DNA of 64,000 nucleotides. It comes from Panopea generosa (Eukaryota > Mollusca > Bivalvia > Adapedonta > Hiatellidae). Of the stretch, positions 38,762 to 50,189 are shown in pieces. The stretch's first letter is position 1. Each line of letters begins with the position of its first letter. The translations under genes were made by a program, and so were the position numbers. The DNA lies in NCBI GenBank assembly GCA_029582155.1, contig CM055895.1:22936745-23000744 (forward strand). The letters are read 5' to 3'. The notes below the pieces were generated by a model. That model saw only the letters and a list, made by a program, of their open reading frames with translations. It was not told the DNA's origin and did no database searches.

Positions 38762-39990
38762 TAACATAGAGAAAGAAAGAAACTTTTATTTGCAATTCAA
38801 TAGGCAATAGGCCCAGTGTGAACATATACTGGAATACATTTACATTCTATATCTTATATTACAACATTATGAAAAGAAATACCATGCAAAAAAGAGAAAT
38901 ATTACGTATACATAACGAAATGTATTTGCATAATATACATTCAAAACATAACTTTTGTTTTGTTTATATTGACTCTTAACCGCCCTTTAATACAATAGTC
39001 TGAAATAATACCAAATTCCTTTTTGCAGGCCTGTCTAAGGTTTCAGAAAATAAAACAATAACATCAGCATAAAAAAGTGGGAAAAACTTAGTCGTATATG
39101 TATTAATACCATAAAAATGATTAAGATTGAAAAGCTTAAATGTTATTTAAATAGCACAGACGATAAGTGTTCTCCTTGATTAATCCTAAGCAAACATGAA
39201 AACTCGTTATTTAACATATTATTTGACATGTGATTTAATACAGTTATACAAACTCCTGACCCCAGTTAACATTTTACGTTACTTGTTATACCAAGTTGTA
39301 TCACTTTAGTCCATAAACGGTCCCTTTTCACGTAATCAAATGCTTTGTTAAAATCTATAAAACGGCACTACTTTTTCTTACCTGTATGCGAAATAAGCCA
39401 ATGGAGAACAAACATATTATGAGTTGTAGACACCCTTTCGATGCCTGTGCTTCAATATATACATGAAAAGGTTCAACCCATTTATTTAGCCGATTGTTCA
39501 GAATTTCAGTAAATAATTTACTCATTGTGCTTAATAATGTAATGCCCCTGTATTTATATGTGCTATTTTAATTAAAATAATGATGAAGCCTTCCAAGCAT
39601 GACTCTAGGAATTTACCTGCATTCAAAATAGTATTGAATAATGTGAATGAATATAGTAACAATATATTCATGGCATGTATAAAATACTTATTTAAAAAAA
39701 TCATTACATGCACTCCTTCCATTTGTATGTTGTTTAATTGCTTTTATAATATCAGCATTACAAAGCGATTCGTCTATTTTATTGAACATAAAACTCACCT
39801 GTTACTAAACGTTCCTTCAAATACAATACATTCTCATCCGGTTTGTAAAAGCGATATATTTAAAATATTGTTCAAAGTCAGATAATGATACATTGGTAGG
39901 AATTTGAAAATGCTGAGATTCAAATTTAGAAGTCACAGATAGCAGTTTAAATCCACATATTTTATTAGAATTATTGCAAAAGGATAATCG
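38762..39990 (-). pseudogene. Decayed LINE, RT region, inserted in a VWC exon
   Basis: Minus-strand pieces in order: YRGITLLSTMSKLFTEIL (39.5 kb), IDFNKAFDYVKRDRLW (39.35 kb, motif A), a QGE-like motif B remnant, and VIVLFSETLDRP (39.05 kb, after a degraded YxDD). The 3' end at about 38,765 has a GGGC-CTATT-GCCT hairpin (38,802-38,814), AATAAA and a TTTC tail. The expected C-terminal Cys/His domain is absent, so there is an internal deletion. Full of stops. Confidence 0.72.
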
Positions 39991-40474
39991 ATTCAGACGG
40001 GTCAGATGGCAACGACGGACTTGTGATTATCTGATAAACACATCAATTGGAACTAAAAAACGAAAAGGACCGACTTGACTTTTTCGAGTTTGTGTATGAG
40101 AGGGCAATGAAGCATGTAACACTACTCACGCCCCATATCGTTGGCATAAGGGTATTCTTTAGAAACACTGCATGAACTCCGTGGTTCAAAGAAATCAGAA
40201 ATTAGAGAACACCGACTATTTCACACTGTAAATATAAATGGTCAAGTCGCGTTCTTTACATTACTTATGGCTCATGCTCTTGTTACATTTCGGTTGAGTT
40301 GAAATACCTTTTTATTTTATTTATTGATAATAGGGATTTTGAAACTAATGATATTTTTTAGAAAATTTTATACCGATTTTTTCTGACATACTGGTCCAAT
40401 GAATATTATTTATAAACAGTTCAGATACTGAACAGTAATACTACGCAATCAGTGGTATAGCTGACCCTAAAATG

Positions 40475-40620
40475 ATGTGCAAACCCATCAGGTAATAGGG
40501 GGTTTATGTGCATGGCCCCAAATCCCAGAACACCGTCCTTCACCACTATTGATGAATAAAGACAAAATAATGTGCAAGCCCGGGCGTTGTGGCGTAAAGG
40601 CAGCTACGCTACTGGCAACA
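40475..40620. other. ~145-bp insertion in the duplicated intron
   Basis: The intron flanking the VWC exon at 40.7 kb aligns with that of the copy at 38.7 kb, except for this block (from AATGATGTGCAAACCCATC to CGCTACTGGCAACA). It interrupts the match next to GCTACAACATTTGTC. ATGTGCAA(A/G)CCC occurs twice in it. Identity unknown; it could be a small SINE- or MITE-like insert. Confidence 0.5.
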
Positions 40621-40659
40621 GCTACAACATTTGTCGATTTTGTTGCATTGCATACTTAC

Positions 40660-40866
40660 TTGAATCTACACACTCATACTCGCAGCACGAATCTTTCACC
40701 TTCCTCGTATATTGACACGTGGGTGCTACGTACTCGTCACAGTTTTCATTTGAACACGTCATTCCACTGCTTTCATCTTGACATATACAAACGGTACATG
40801 GGTCATCCTTGTCCGGGTTGTACATCTCGCCAACCTTTACTCTGTGTCCCGTTCTGTCCTTGCAAA
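40660..40866 (-). CDS. von Willebrand factor type C domain (exon)
   Basis: Acceptor TGAAATAG|TTTGCA and donor TTCAA|GTAAGT bound 207 nt with phase 1 on both sides. The 68 whole codons hold ten Cys: C1, C23, C26, C28, C37, C42, C50, C60, C61, C65, with PCTVCICQ and SCCEYEC, the VWC signature. It joins in frame to the Ig-like exon (ACA G + TT, giving V) and to the second VWC exon (A + GT, giving S). It is the intact partner of the truncated duplicate at 38.7 kb. Confidence 0.88.
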
Positions 40867-41159
40867 CTATTTCAGAATGTAGCTTAAACACTACATGTAT
40901 TTCTCATAACATATGTTATAATACCAATTCGAAATCTCGAAATATTAAATATGTGAAAGATCAAGAATGGCGCCCAAATGTTATATACTCCGTTTTCTTT
41001 AACGATTTGCTTAAACAAAAATTAAAAAGTCTGCATTAATTAGTAAATTTGATACTTTTTATTAGTATAAAGTGTATAGTCTTAAAAATAGAAGTTGGAT
41101 TTTATTTATATTATTGACATCGTGAAAATTGTACATTGTTATATTAACAGGCAGCGGAG

Positions 41160-41340
41160 ATAAACATAAGTTATATAATTTCTTATTTATGTGATAGTAC
41201 CCAACGGACATCATGCATGTCATTATATGCAGAACAATTTAGAATAAAGTGAAATTCATCTTTCATATCGCCAGAATTACATATTTGACAAATACATTCA
41301 TGTCTCTCTACTCGTGTTCTTGCATATCTGCCAGTTTCGT
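41160..41340 (-). pseudogene. LINE ORF2 C-terminal fragment
   Basis: The minus strand reads KLAGRYARTRVERHECICQ, then CNSGDMKDEFHFILNCSAY, the conserved C-terminal Cys/His motif of APE-type LINEs. No RT domain beside it. It is in an intron between the Ig and VWC exons. Confidence 0.7.
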
Positions 41341-41544
41341 TATGTTTGGTGTACGCGTCGGTTCCATTATATCACTAAACGGACTTCCCCAACCGAAAAC
41401 ACATTAATAAATACATTTGTACCACTATTCCCATTCATACCGACTTTTTGTGCTATGAAATGCAACTTTAATTACGTCGACATCAATAATCACAGATTTA
41501 CTATTCGTGGTACGGTTGATACCGCGTCATATACAAGTGTATGT

Positions 41545-41738
41545 TTAACGTATGTCAGTAGCGCAGCAGGTAGAGTATTAGCTGCTAACGCAAGAGGTCT
41601 CTAGTTCGATGCTATGCTCGACCCGACGACATATCATTAAACAACAGTCAATATTGGTTCTATACAGGAAACGGACTTAAGAGTAATTCATGTAAACTCT
41701 TTGATTTCTTCGCAATCGAGGTAGAACTATATATAAAC
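41545..41738 (+). mobile_element. tRNA-derived SINE, family C
   Basis: The head has GTCAGTAGCGCAGCAGGTAG and CTAGTTCGATGC. The body has ATATTGGTTCTATACAGGAA, GTAATTCATGTAAACTC and TTTCTTCGCAATCGAG, matching the copy at 29,985-30,182. It ends just downstream of the Ig exon's donor. Confidence 0.75.
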
Positions 41739-41759
41739 TAAACTTAAGAAAATATTTAC

Positions 41760-41930
41760 CTGTTTTAGCCACCGCTTCAATCGTCATAAGTTTTGATATA
41801 AGTGTACCTCTGGGCGTAATGGTTACACACTGATAAACCCCAGCATGGTTGCCTTCATCAGTTAACGTCACATTATGATTGACACCTTTGAATGGCAATC
41901 CATTTATCAACACATAAAGTAGTAAGTGTA
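41760..41930 (-). CDS. Immunoglobulin-like domain, C-terminal half (exon)
   Basis: Donor AAAACAG|GTAAAT is clear. The acceptor I favour (TTTAAG|TACACT) gives 171 nt with phase 1 at both ends. It contains NHNVTLTDEGNHAGVYQCV and ends GTLISKLMTIEAVAKT. The D-E-G-x-x-x-G-x-Y-x-C pattern is the F-strand signature of Ig domains, followed by a G strand. The first Cys and the W should be in an upstream exon that I could not find. This is the most 5' exon of the mosaic gene that I can see, and the acceptor is a guess. Confidence 0.6.
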
Positions 41931-41944
41931 CTTAAACATTTACT

Positions 41945-42600
41945 GACAAAAATAATGTACCCTTCATTTACTTGTTGCATCTTCGGAGTGCTCAATATCA
42001 AGTTGTTCACTTTCTTTGAATACATTTTATGAACAACAGAAATGATAAGAGCTTTAAGAACAGGTATGTCGCTTTAATTTAATGAACACCTGATATAACT
42101 AAATAATTCCCTGTTATTAGCCGGTCTTTATGCCAAAGTCTTAGCACTGCTTTTCGCGATGTGATAAAATTTTGCAGTGTTGATCACCGCCAAAATGATC
42201 ATACGCGACAGGGACTACTTTAGATTCCTCGAACTATTTTTTTCATCGGTACAGAAACAAAACAATTAAAATATATTGTGGACATTGTATTAGATCTATA
42301 TCATTTTTAAAAATAAGGTATGAAATAAACCTAACGCTACAATAATATCAATTAAATTAGAAAGGCGTATGAATATTTATTAAAACTCGGGTAACAGTAT
42401 TTTCAAGTTTAATATCATAAATATTATTATCAAAACTATGTGTATAGTTTCTATAACTTCTATTGTACGTCAATTGTTTTGTGTTGATCGTAACGAATAT
42501 CAGTGATTTATGTAATGGAATACAAACTATATGACTGTTTAATTCCGAAATAAAAGAAAAAAAATATATATGTTCTGTTCTATTCTGTTCTATGTGCCGA
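41945..42600. other. AT-rich non-coding stretch upstream of both genes
   Basis: No exon recognised. It should hold the intron 5' of the Ig-like exon. Confidence 0.4.
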
Positions 42601-42908
42601 AACTAACTGTCTCTCCCCGCTTGGATCCGTCGCATATCAATAAGATACGAGTACGCTGATTGGTGGTCAGTGTTTCAGCGGAAGTTGAATAACGTCATTG
42701 TTTTGATAGTGTTAGAGGGCTATGAACTTAAGACAGGCATGTAAATTTTTGCTTTTTTATTTGGATATGCAGAGCTAATTCGAGAAATTCGAGAGATTCC
42801 AGATAATGGGATAGACTACGTTACAAGCAAATGTCATGGCAGAATTGAACATGTTAACATGTGTTTTTAAGAGTGCTACTTCATTGAGAATCACGTGATT
42901 CCCACCTA
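42600..42908 (+). promoter_or_regulatory. Likely promoter and 5' UTR of the divergent plus-strand gene
   Basis: This stretch precedes a good signal-peptide start. It is less AT-rich than its surroundings and contains an inverted CCAAT box (GATTGGTGG near 42,658). I see no clear TATA box at a defined distance. Inference from position only. Confidence 0.3.
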
Positions 42909-43093
42909 ATGTTACCTGTATTACTTGTCAGAATGGTATTATTCTTTATCCAGATCTGTGTAACGTTGACTGTGTCACGGCTATCTGTTGGACCACAGTG
43001 GAGGTTTACAGAGCCCTCATCGTTAACCTCAACCAGCGGAGGGGATATAAAACGAGGAAACGAACCTGAAATTATAGGAACGGGTGGGGGAGG
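42909..43093 (+). CDS. First exon of a secreted or membrane protein (signal peptide)
   Basis: The frame opens with MLPVLLVRMVLFFIQICVTL then VSRLSVGPQWRFTEPSS. The second Met (42,933) has A at -3 and starts a tidy signal peptide MVLFFIQICVTLTVS, so it may be the real start. The mature part is short and polar (STSGGDIKRGNEPE) and ends GTGGG at a consensus donor GGGGGAG|GTAAGT in phase 1. A phase-1 exit is common after signal-peptide exons of mosaic secreted proteins. It is divergent to the Ig/VWC/FN3 gene. I found no next exon; it may lie beyond the nested LINEs or outside the window. Confidence 0.6.
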
Positions 43094-43099
43094 TAAGTC

Positions 43100-44590
43100 T
43101 TAAGGGAGACAAACATGAGTTCTTAAGGTAATCTGAAAAAACTACACTTGTTTGGATTAATTATACATTGCAATGATTTGAGGAATTTGCATTGGGCCTA
43201 CCTTCCAGTGGCGATCATGTATCCTCTTTTACTTTGCCACTTAGAAGGTCCGTTACATCTTAAATTATGTCTTGACACATTCCAATACTATCAGCTTATT
43301 AGCTTTGTGCAGGTTCATTATCATGAAATGAGGTGTAATGCACAGAAAAACTATGTACACCAATACATTATACTGTATAATTGTATTGCAAGCGACATTC
43401 AGTACATGCTTTACCAGTTGGCTTACACAAACATGTCATTTACACTGTTATGTTATGTACACTTTACGAACATTTTCTAATATCTTGAGGTCTATGTTTA
43501 TTAGAAATGCTGTAACTAATATCCCGAACATCTCAAACGCCGACGTTCGATAGAGGGGTAGAGTCAACACGTGATATGCATGCGTATGTACGTACCTCTT
43601 GCATTCCTTTTAAAGACGTGCAGTATGCCAGACGCCTCCTTATATTGGTCAGCGCTGACTTGACATGTGAATGTACCTCCATTGTGACGTTTTAATGTTT
43701 TACGTATGCGATATATGGACACAATCTTGTTAGAACTGCAGTAAAGGTTTTAACGTGACATGTAAATATTTTATTGGTATAGCAACTAATTGGAAACAGG
43801 AAATGCTTCAGGGACTGTGTGATATAATGTCCGTTAAAGGTCATTGCGATTTTCACAGTAGGTATTGTAATTTTTATGTCTGAATACCGTTACAATGTAT
43901 TGGTCTATTTTGAAAAAAATAAAGGCATTGTCAGGTTTCAAATGTGTATTTCGAAAAAGTCAAGACTATAAATTGTGGTATGAATAAATTATTTTGGAAG
44001 TTTACAATCATGTTGTCTACAGTGGACATATTGAACAAAGAAAGAAACTTCTTGAATAAACCTTAATCCCTGTTTGCTTATGATTAAAATGATTTGAATG
44101 TAAGATTCTCTTCTCTAGATTAAGTTTTTCTATGAGGCAAAAAAGAAAAATATCCTTTTGTTTCCGGTAAGCCGACTGTCCCTTATGTTTACTGCCGAAC
44201 CTATTTTATGTTTTGTTCATAAAAATGATTTACATTTTATTACAATGGTACTACATTATGAAATGTTGAGTTTTCAATACAATAATTTGTTTGCTGCACA
44301 ATATCCAACTTGGCCAACAAGAGTTACAGAGTCTGCCCTATGTAAACAACGTCCTGATAGGACTGAAGCATTTTTAGTATAACTATTCAAAACAGTGCAA
44401 TGAATCTTTTATGCCAATTTTATAACATGGTTAATATATAACATACAGCTACAACCTGTATTTGACTTGATTTGAACATTTATAGAACATTTATTCATGT
44501 AAAGATGGTTTAATGCGCTGCACTTTTAGTGCTTGCTTCAAGTCTCTAACTAGGTATTCTTACATATTGAAAACTCCCAAGATGTTTACT
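43100..44590. other. Intron or intergenic sequence, nothing recognised
   Basis: AT-rich with small open frames (43,148-43,553; 44,158-44,382) lacking domains and splice context. It would be intron 1 of the plus-strand gene if that gene continues to the right. Confidence 0.4.
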
Positions 44591-44596
44591 CTGAAG

Positions 44597-44671
44597 CGTA
44601 TATGGATAAAACCAAAACCAATCCAATAATGATGGGTAGTTTTATCTTATGGCAAAATCAAATAAAATAAT
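44597..44671 (+). repeat. 75-bp direct repeat, left copy
   Basis: It runs from GCGTATATGGATAAAACCAA to TCAAATAAAATAAT and differs at about two positions from 55,972-56,047. The match stops sharply on both sides in both copies. Confidence 0.9.
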
Positions 44672-44849
44672 AGATGGATTAATCGTTCATAAAGATTAAG
44701 ACTTTTATTCAACGGAAAAACCACTTGTACTGGCCTCTCATTTACATAAAGGAAGTGACGTCAGTCGACTAATTTCATTGCGCAATCACTTTCGATAGGA
44801 ATTGGAGAAGTTGAGGTGGGTTTAAATTTTTCAGAGCAGTAAATAATTA

Positions 44850-45620
44850 TATTATAACCAAATGATTATGATTTATTTATTAATTCAATTATTTTTGTGT
44901 AATATAACCTGTTTGTAATGACATGCATTGGGAATATTATTGTAAATGTTGGAATTAGGATAAACTTCTTTTTTTTTTTTCACCCGCCTCGTGGTATTGC
45001 CAAACAAGCACATGGTTTCCTATGGCTGTAATAATTTAAGGGACACGAACTATTTAAATGAAAGTTTTGTCGTTGTGAAGTATTTATACGTTTTAAATTT
45101 TGTTTTTATATATTCTCCTTGTTACGACATGCAATGGTGATTTTAATAGAAATGTCGGAATCAAATTAAAGAACTGTGTTTCTTCACCGACAGCGTTGTC
45201 GGGTCGGTTTGCCGACGTTTTAAAATATTTTGAAGGAAACGTAAAATATTTGTTCGTCATTTATGATTTATAATTATTAGTTGTAGGTTCGGTTGTAAAA
45301 TTAAGTATGGATCTACTGAAAAGAACTCCCAAGCGAAAATTGGGGAATTAATAAATGTTGGTTCATTCGCCGACCTCGTGGTCCTATAAACCGAGCACAT
45401 GGTCGACCGGGATGGGCAGACATGAGTTAAATTTTAATTTCATCATCAGGGTTTATTGAGATTTTTTTTTTGTTTTAATAAGTACTCTGTATTTACATGC
45501 TACGGTAATACTAGTTTAAATGTCGAAATTATGAAAAGTTGTGTTTTTGACGACCATGTGGACAAGCATATTGTTTTCCCAAACTAACGGTTATTTGTGG
45601 GGCCTATTATCGAGTAAAAT
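44850..45620. repeat. Degenerate ~200-240-bp tandem repeat
   Basis: Four diverged units share words for ACATGCAATGGTRATTTTAA, AAATGTCGGAAT and CGACCTCGTGG...GAGCACATGG (at about 44,920, 45,125, 45,370 and 45,495). The repeat lies between the left 75-bp direct repeat and the 3' end of the minus-strand LINE. Confidence 0.6.
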
Positions 45621-46181
45621 TCTAGTTTCAGTTTCTAGTAAATTTTAGTGCATCCAGGAACGTAATATTAGTAGATAGATAGATATTTCTTTATTTAAGT
45701 CTCATCATGGTTAATACACAGTATATACATTAAATTAAACATTATATTTATCAGTTAGCCATGCCATTCTATAAAAATTATAAGAGACTATATTACATGT
45801 AAAACATATCAATACATATATTAAACCAATTTGTCACAATTAATAACACTTGTTGTTTATATATTTACTGATAACCTTACAGACACGCAAACATACTTGC
45901 AGAATAGCATATATAACACACCACGTTTTAACATATATTTACACCGTAAAAAATGCAAGGCCGGTGCTAGTCTTGACATATTGTCTAAAATGTTATTAAA
46001 ATTATATAAGATTACGATGTGATGAGGAAAGGAAATGCTAACGCATCTGCTACTTAAAGCTTAAAAAATCTTTAAAAAAATCGAATATCATTCTAGATCA
46101 GATCTAGAATGAACTGATTAGCACCGACTTCTCACTACAATGTTAAAATGCTTCATATGTCTAAATCAACTATTACATTAT

Positions 46182-49100
46182 TTATATACAACTATGTAAA
46201 ATATTTCTTCTTCTCTCTAAAATCATAAAACAGGTTTTGGCACTTAGTTTCACCACACTTTGGTTTGATAGTATATAGCATAGTTTATCATTATCGATAC
46301 ACGAATTAAATTCATTAAAAACACTTACAATTTCTGCCAATAACTCTGATCGAATGGTATCATACAAAAGGCAATTTAGTAACACATGCATCTTATTTTC
46401 AACTTCATCTTTACAATGAAAGCACACTCGATCATTTACACTCAATTGTCTATATCTTCAAGTTTCTATGACTATTGCAGCAGTGCCACTTCTAAATTTT
46501 GCTAAAGCACCTCAATGGCGTCTATTGTATACTAATTTACAGTATGGTTCCACAATATATTCATGTTTGAATTGTTTATAAAGTCTAAGTTTATTTCCCC
46601 CGTTAACTCTTTGTGAAACTTCTCTGTTTACGTCTTCATGCCACTTTGTGACAACGTCATTCACAATCAGTGGTATTATTTCATTTAAAAGTACAAATTT
46701 ATTTGCATTTACATTAACATTACTATATCTTTCTACATTATATTTTTTGAACATTTCTAATACTTTAAAATCCCAGTTCTTGCATCTATTATTACTTTTT
46801 GAATTTGACCATAAAAATATCTTTTTATTAAGTCTTGTAGTTTGCATATTAATACAATGACACCAATTTAATAATACACATTTCCACACTTTACCTATAC
46901 ATAGTGTCCATCCTATATCTCCAGTAACTGCAGAATTTGGTGTGTATTTACCCACATTTAAAAAATATCTAGCCGCTCTATTTTGGACAGCATTTATGCT
47001 ACTCAAATTGTGTGTACCCCAAACTCCCGACCCATACGCAATAACTGGAAAAACAATCATATACTTTTGAAAAAAACTTCATATGGGAAACCACCGAAAG
47101 CTTTTGATTTTACAATAAGTAGGCCTAACGCTCTGTTTGCAGATTGCGCAACAATTTTTGCAGTCACTGAAAAATCTAGGTGTTTTGTCAATATAAGACC
47201 TAGGTATTTATATTGTGACGTGTACTCAATTACATCATTACCACACTTAAATATAACATTACAACGTTCACATGATGGATTTCTAAAATGTACTATATTG
47301 GATTTGGTACAGTTAACTGACAAATATTTATTTATGCACCAACTTTTAAGCATGTTTAACACATATTGTACATCTTCTGGTGTTTCTGCTATTAGAACAA
47401 TATCATCTGTATATAAAATAACTGAAATTAGAGTGTCATCTATCAGAACACCCTTCTGTAATGTACTTATTTTCAAAGCAAGGTCATTAATATACAGGTT
47501 AAACAATATCGGTGATAAAGAACACCCTTGCTTCAAGCCCGTATTTACACTAAACCATTCAGTGTTAAAACCATTTAACTTAATAGAACATAATACATTC
47601 TTGTAGAGAGACTGAATGGCTTCTTAAAGTTCCCCCGAATTCCTAACTTATCTATTTTTTTTCCACAGAATATCATATGCCTTTCTAAAATCAATAAAAG
47701 CACAGTAAGTAGATTGTTTCATTTTTTCCTAATATCTATTAGGTTTGTTAGAGATGTAAGATGGTCAATGATACTGCGACCTTTACGAAACCCATTTTGA
47801 CCTTCAAATATAATATTGTTTTGCTCGGTGAAATTTGTAACTCTATTATTCAATAAACTACAATAAATTTTATAGACTGTAGCTGTTATTGTTATACCCC
47901 TATACGACAAAGGGTCTCTTGGATTACTAGATGTACATTTTGGAATAGGAGTAATAATACCCTTACTCCACACAGTAGGAACTTTACCTGTATTCAAAAA
48001 TATATTAAAACACTTATGAAGGTAACTTATAACTATTTCATTCTTTAGAACCTCCCCTGGAATTTCATCTACTCCAATAGAACGACCATTACGAACATCA
48101 AGTACAGATTTTCTTACTTCATCTAATGTAAAACCACAACTAAAATTTTGAATATCATTATAAATATTAAGATCCACATTTTCTATATCAATATCAGTGT
48201 CTATGTCTTGATTAAGAAGGTCACAAAAATCTGACTTCCATTTATTAAAAACAGCTGTTTTATCTGTAACAATTTTACCACCGATATCTAAAATTTCCAT
48301 AGGTATGTCGTTTTTTCTATTATCTCTAACACCAACCCGACCAATAGTTTTCCAAAATTCATTTGAGTTTTTCTTAACATCATTAATAATCTCTTCCTGC
48401 AATTTAAACCAGTATTTACGTTTATTTTGTTGTACATTTTAATCGAATATTTTTCTTTTCTCAACATAAACTCTTTTTTTACTGCTTTTTAAAATACCAT
48501 TAGTATTTAACCAAATTCTGTCCGCGCTACACATATCATTCCAAAGTTTACTTAAATTTTCATTCCACCATGGTTTTGAAATTCGTTTACGTTTATAAGA
48601 ATACCCATATTTTAAAACAACCTTTTTGCTAGGTATTTTCTCAAACATTTCATCTTTAATAAAACGGGAAAACGAATTATATAAAGTATCTACTGAACTC
48701 TGTTCTTGTTCATTATTTTCTAATTTTGAAATCGTTTCTTGAATATTGTTATCAAAAGCTATTTCTGAATTAAGACAAAAATGTTCAGAAATATGTTTAA
48801 CATCAAATTTTGTATACATCTTTTCTGTTACAATATATTCGTTATTTTGTTCTGCAATTGCAGATTTCAAACATTTAGGATGAAAATAACATGTTAAAAG
48901 TGAGTGATCAGGTATACTCCTCGACTCTATACATTATTCCGCACCATATCCGATGCAATAGTTACATTTACATTATCTATACATTCGAAGTCTTCATAAG
49001 GAACTATAAAGTAATCGACTACATAACTACCTTTCGATGAAATACATGTGAAATTATTACTTTTAAAATGTCTCCCATTCATTATACAACAATTACTATC

Positions 49101-49680
49101 AATTAAAAAATTAGACATGTCTCCATATGCATTTTAAGCAATATCAATCACATGTCTTTCTAAGACATTATCAACACCTTCGATAAAATTTGGCATATCA
49201 CCAACTCTGCTGTTAAAATCACCACATATGACAAACTGACCTAATTTTTGATATTCATATATATTTGTTAAGAGTTGATCATAAAAATCATTAGGAATGA
49301 CATATCTGGACGTTCTTTGAGGAGGTAAATAGCATACACATACGTTAAAAGATAAAAGTGTAAATTTGTTTTTAAAAGACACCCATAAAATACCTTCATA
49401 TGACTTGTCTAATACATTAATCTCAAACTCCTTATATAAGTCACTCTTTACAAGTAAACATACGCCGCCTGACCCATTTCTAGCATTAACATGTATCTGT
49501 TTCCTATTATGCCCAATAAACACATAGTTATCTAAAGCTAAATGATTTTCTTTTAAAAGATGAGTTTCAGCTATGCCAATAATATCAATATTCATAAAAC
49601 GTACACAATTTTCTCTAAATTTTTTTATCTGAACCGCTATCACTAGACAATCCATTTACATTCCAAAACCCTAATTGAAC
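46182..49680 (-). pseudogene. ORF2 of the older LINE (endonuclease and RT), decayed
   Basis: Successive minus frames give the APE endonuclease start (GFWNVNGLSSDSGSDKK, then IIGIAETHLLKENHLAL and VICGDFNSRVGDMPNF), its end (GSYVVDYFIVP), then RT motifs VWSKGIITPIPKC, DPLSYRGITITATVYKIY, FEGQNGFRKGRSIIDHLTSL, KQGCSLSPILFNLYINDLAL and YTDDIVLIAETPEDVQ. The C-terminal Cys/His motif is VCFHCKDEVENKMHVLLNC. About six frame breaks or stops interrupt it, so it is dead. The catalytic RT motif is Y-T-D-D. Confidence 0.85.
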
Positions 49681-50090
49681 CTATCTTGATTCACTATAAT
49701 AGTTCATGTTTCCATTATGGCCTCGTCTGTTTCTCCATCCGTCTTGCTGAGCATTTCTGTTCCAGCTTTCTTGTCTGTTACCTCTACTGTCATTAGTATG
49801 AGAATTGTTTCTGCTTTGGTTATTTGTTTGATCCTTATGTTTGTTGTATTCGCGATTATTGTCGATATGTTGGTAACTTCTTCGTGGATATTGTTCAAAT
49901 GATCGGTAACTGGTACTTCGGTTTTCATTAATGTGCGTGCTGTCACTGTCGCCTACTTTCGTATGTCTTACGTCTACATTTCTGCGCCTATCACTGGTAT
50001 TATTTCTTCTTTCTGAGCCTTCGTCTACACACAAACGTGATCCGCGAACAGATAGACCTTTGACCCCAAGCGATGAAATTTATAATTTGA
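49681..50090 (-). pseudogene. ORF1 of the older LINE, 3' part
   Basis: The minus frame reads LGVKGLSVRGSRLCVDEGS then a polar, Arg/Asn/Gln-rich tail (RNNTSDRRRN ... QESWNRNAQQDGWRNRRG) and stops just before ORF2. It has no start of its own. It is the natural end of the ORF1 whose first 310 or so codons lie at 55,892-54,945, beyond the nested LINE. Confidence 0.75.
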
Positions 50091-50189
50091 GATTGTGATT
50101 GTTCACGCGGGCTTCCATTGATAGTGTCCCTTGTTGATGGCGGACATGTTTTTTTTTCAAGCTGAATGAAAAAAGGTAAATAAAGTAAA

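Larger units (their letters stand above)
8028..41930 (-). other. Gene model: mosaic extracellular protein (Ig - VWC - VWC - FN3 - unknown)
   Basis: Exons in transcript order: 41,930-41,760; 40,866-40,660; 36,511-36,317; 32,822-32,731; 30,697-30,493; 29,778-29,726; 11,548-11,391; 11,042-10,955; 10,473-10,373; and possibly 8,235-8,028. Every join except the one across the minisatellite (29.7 to 11.5 kb) and the last one keeps the frame. The product should be secreted or have a large ectodomain, but the signal peptide exon and C-terminus were not found. I do not recognise a named family; Ig, VWC and FN3 modules suggest matrix or growth-factor-binding roles. Confidence 0.65.
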
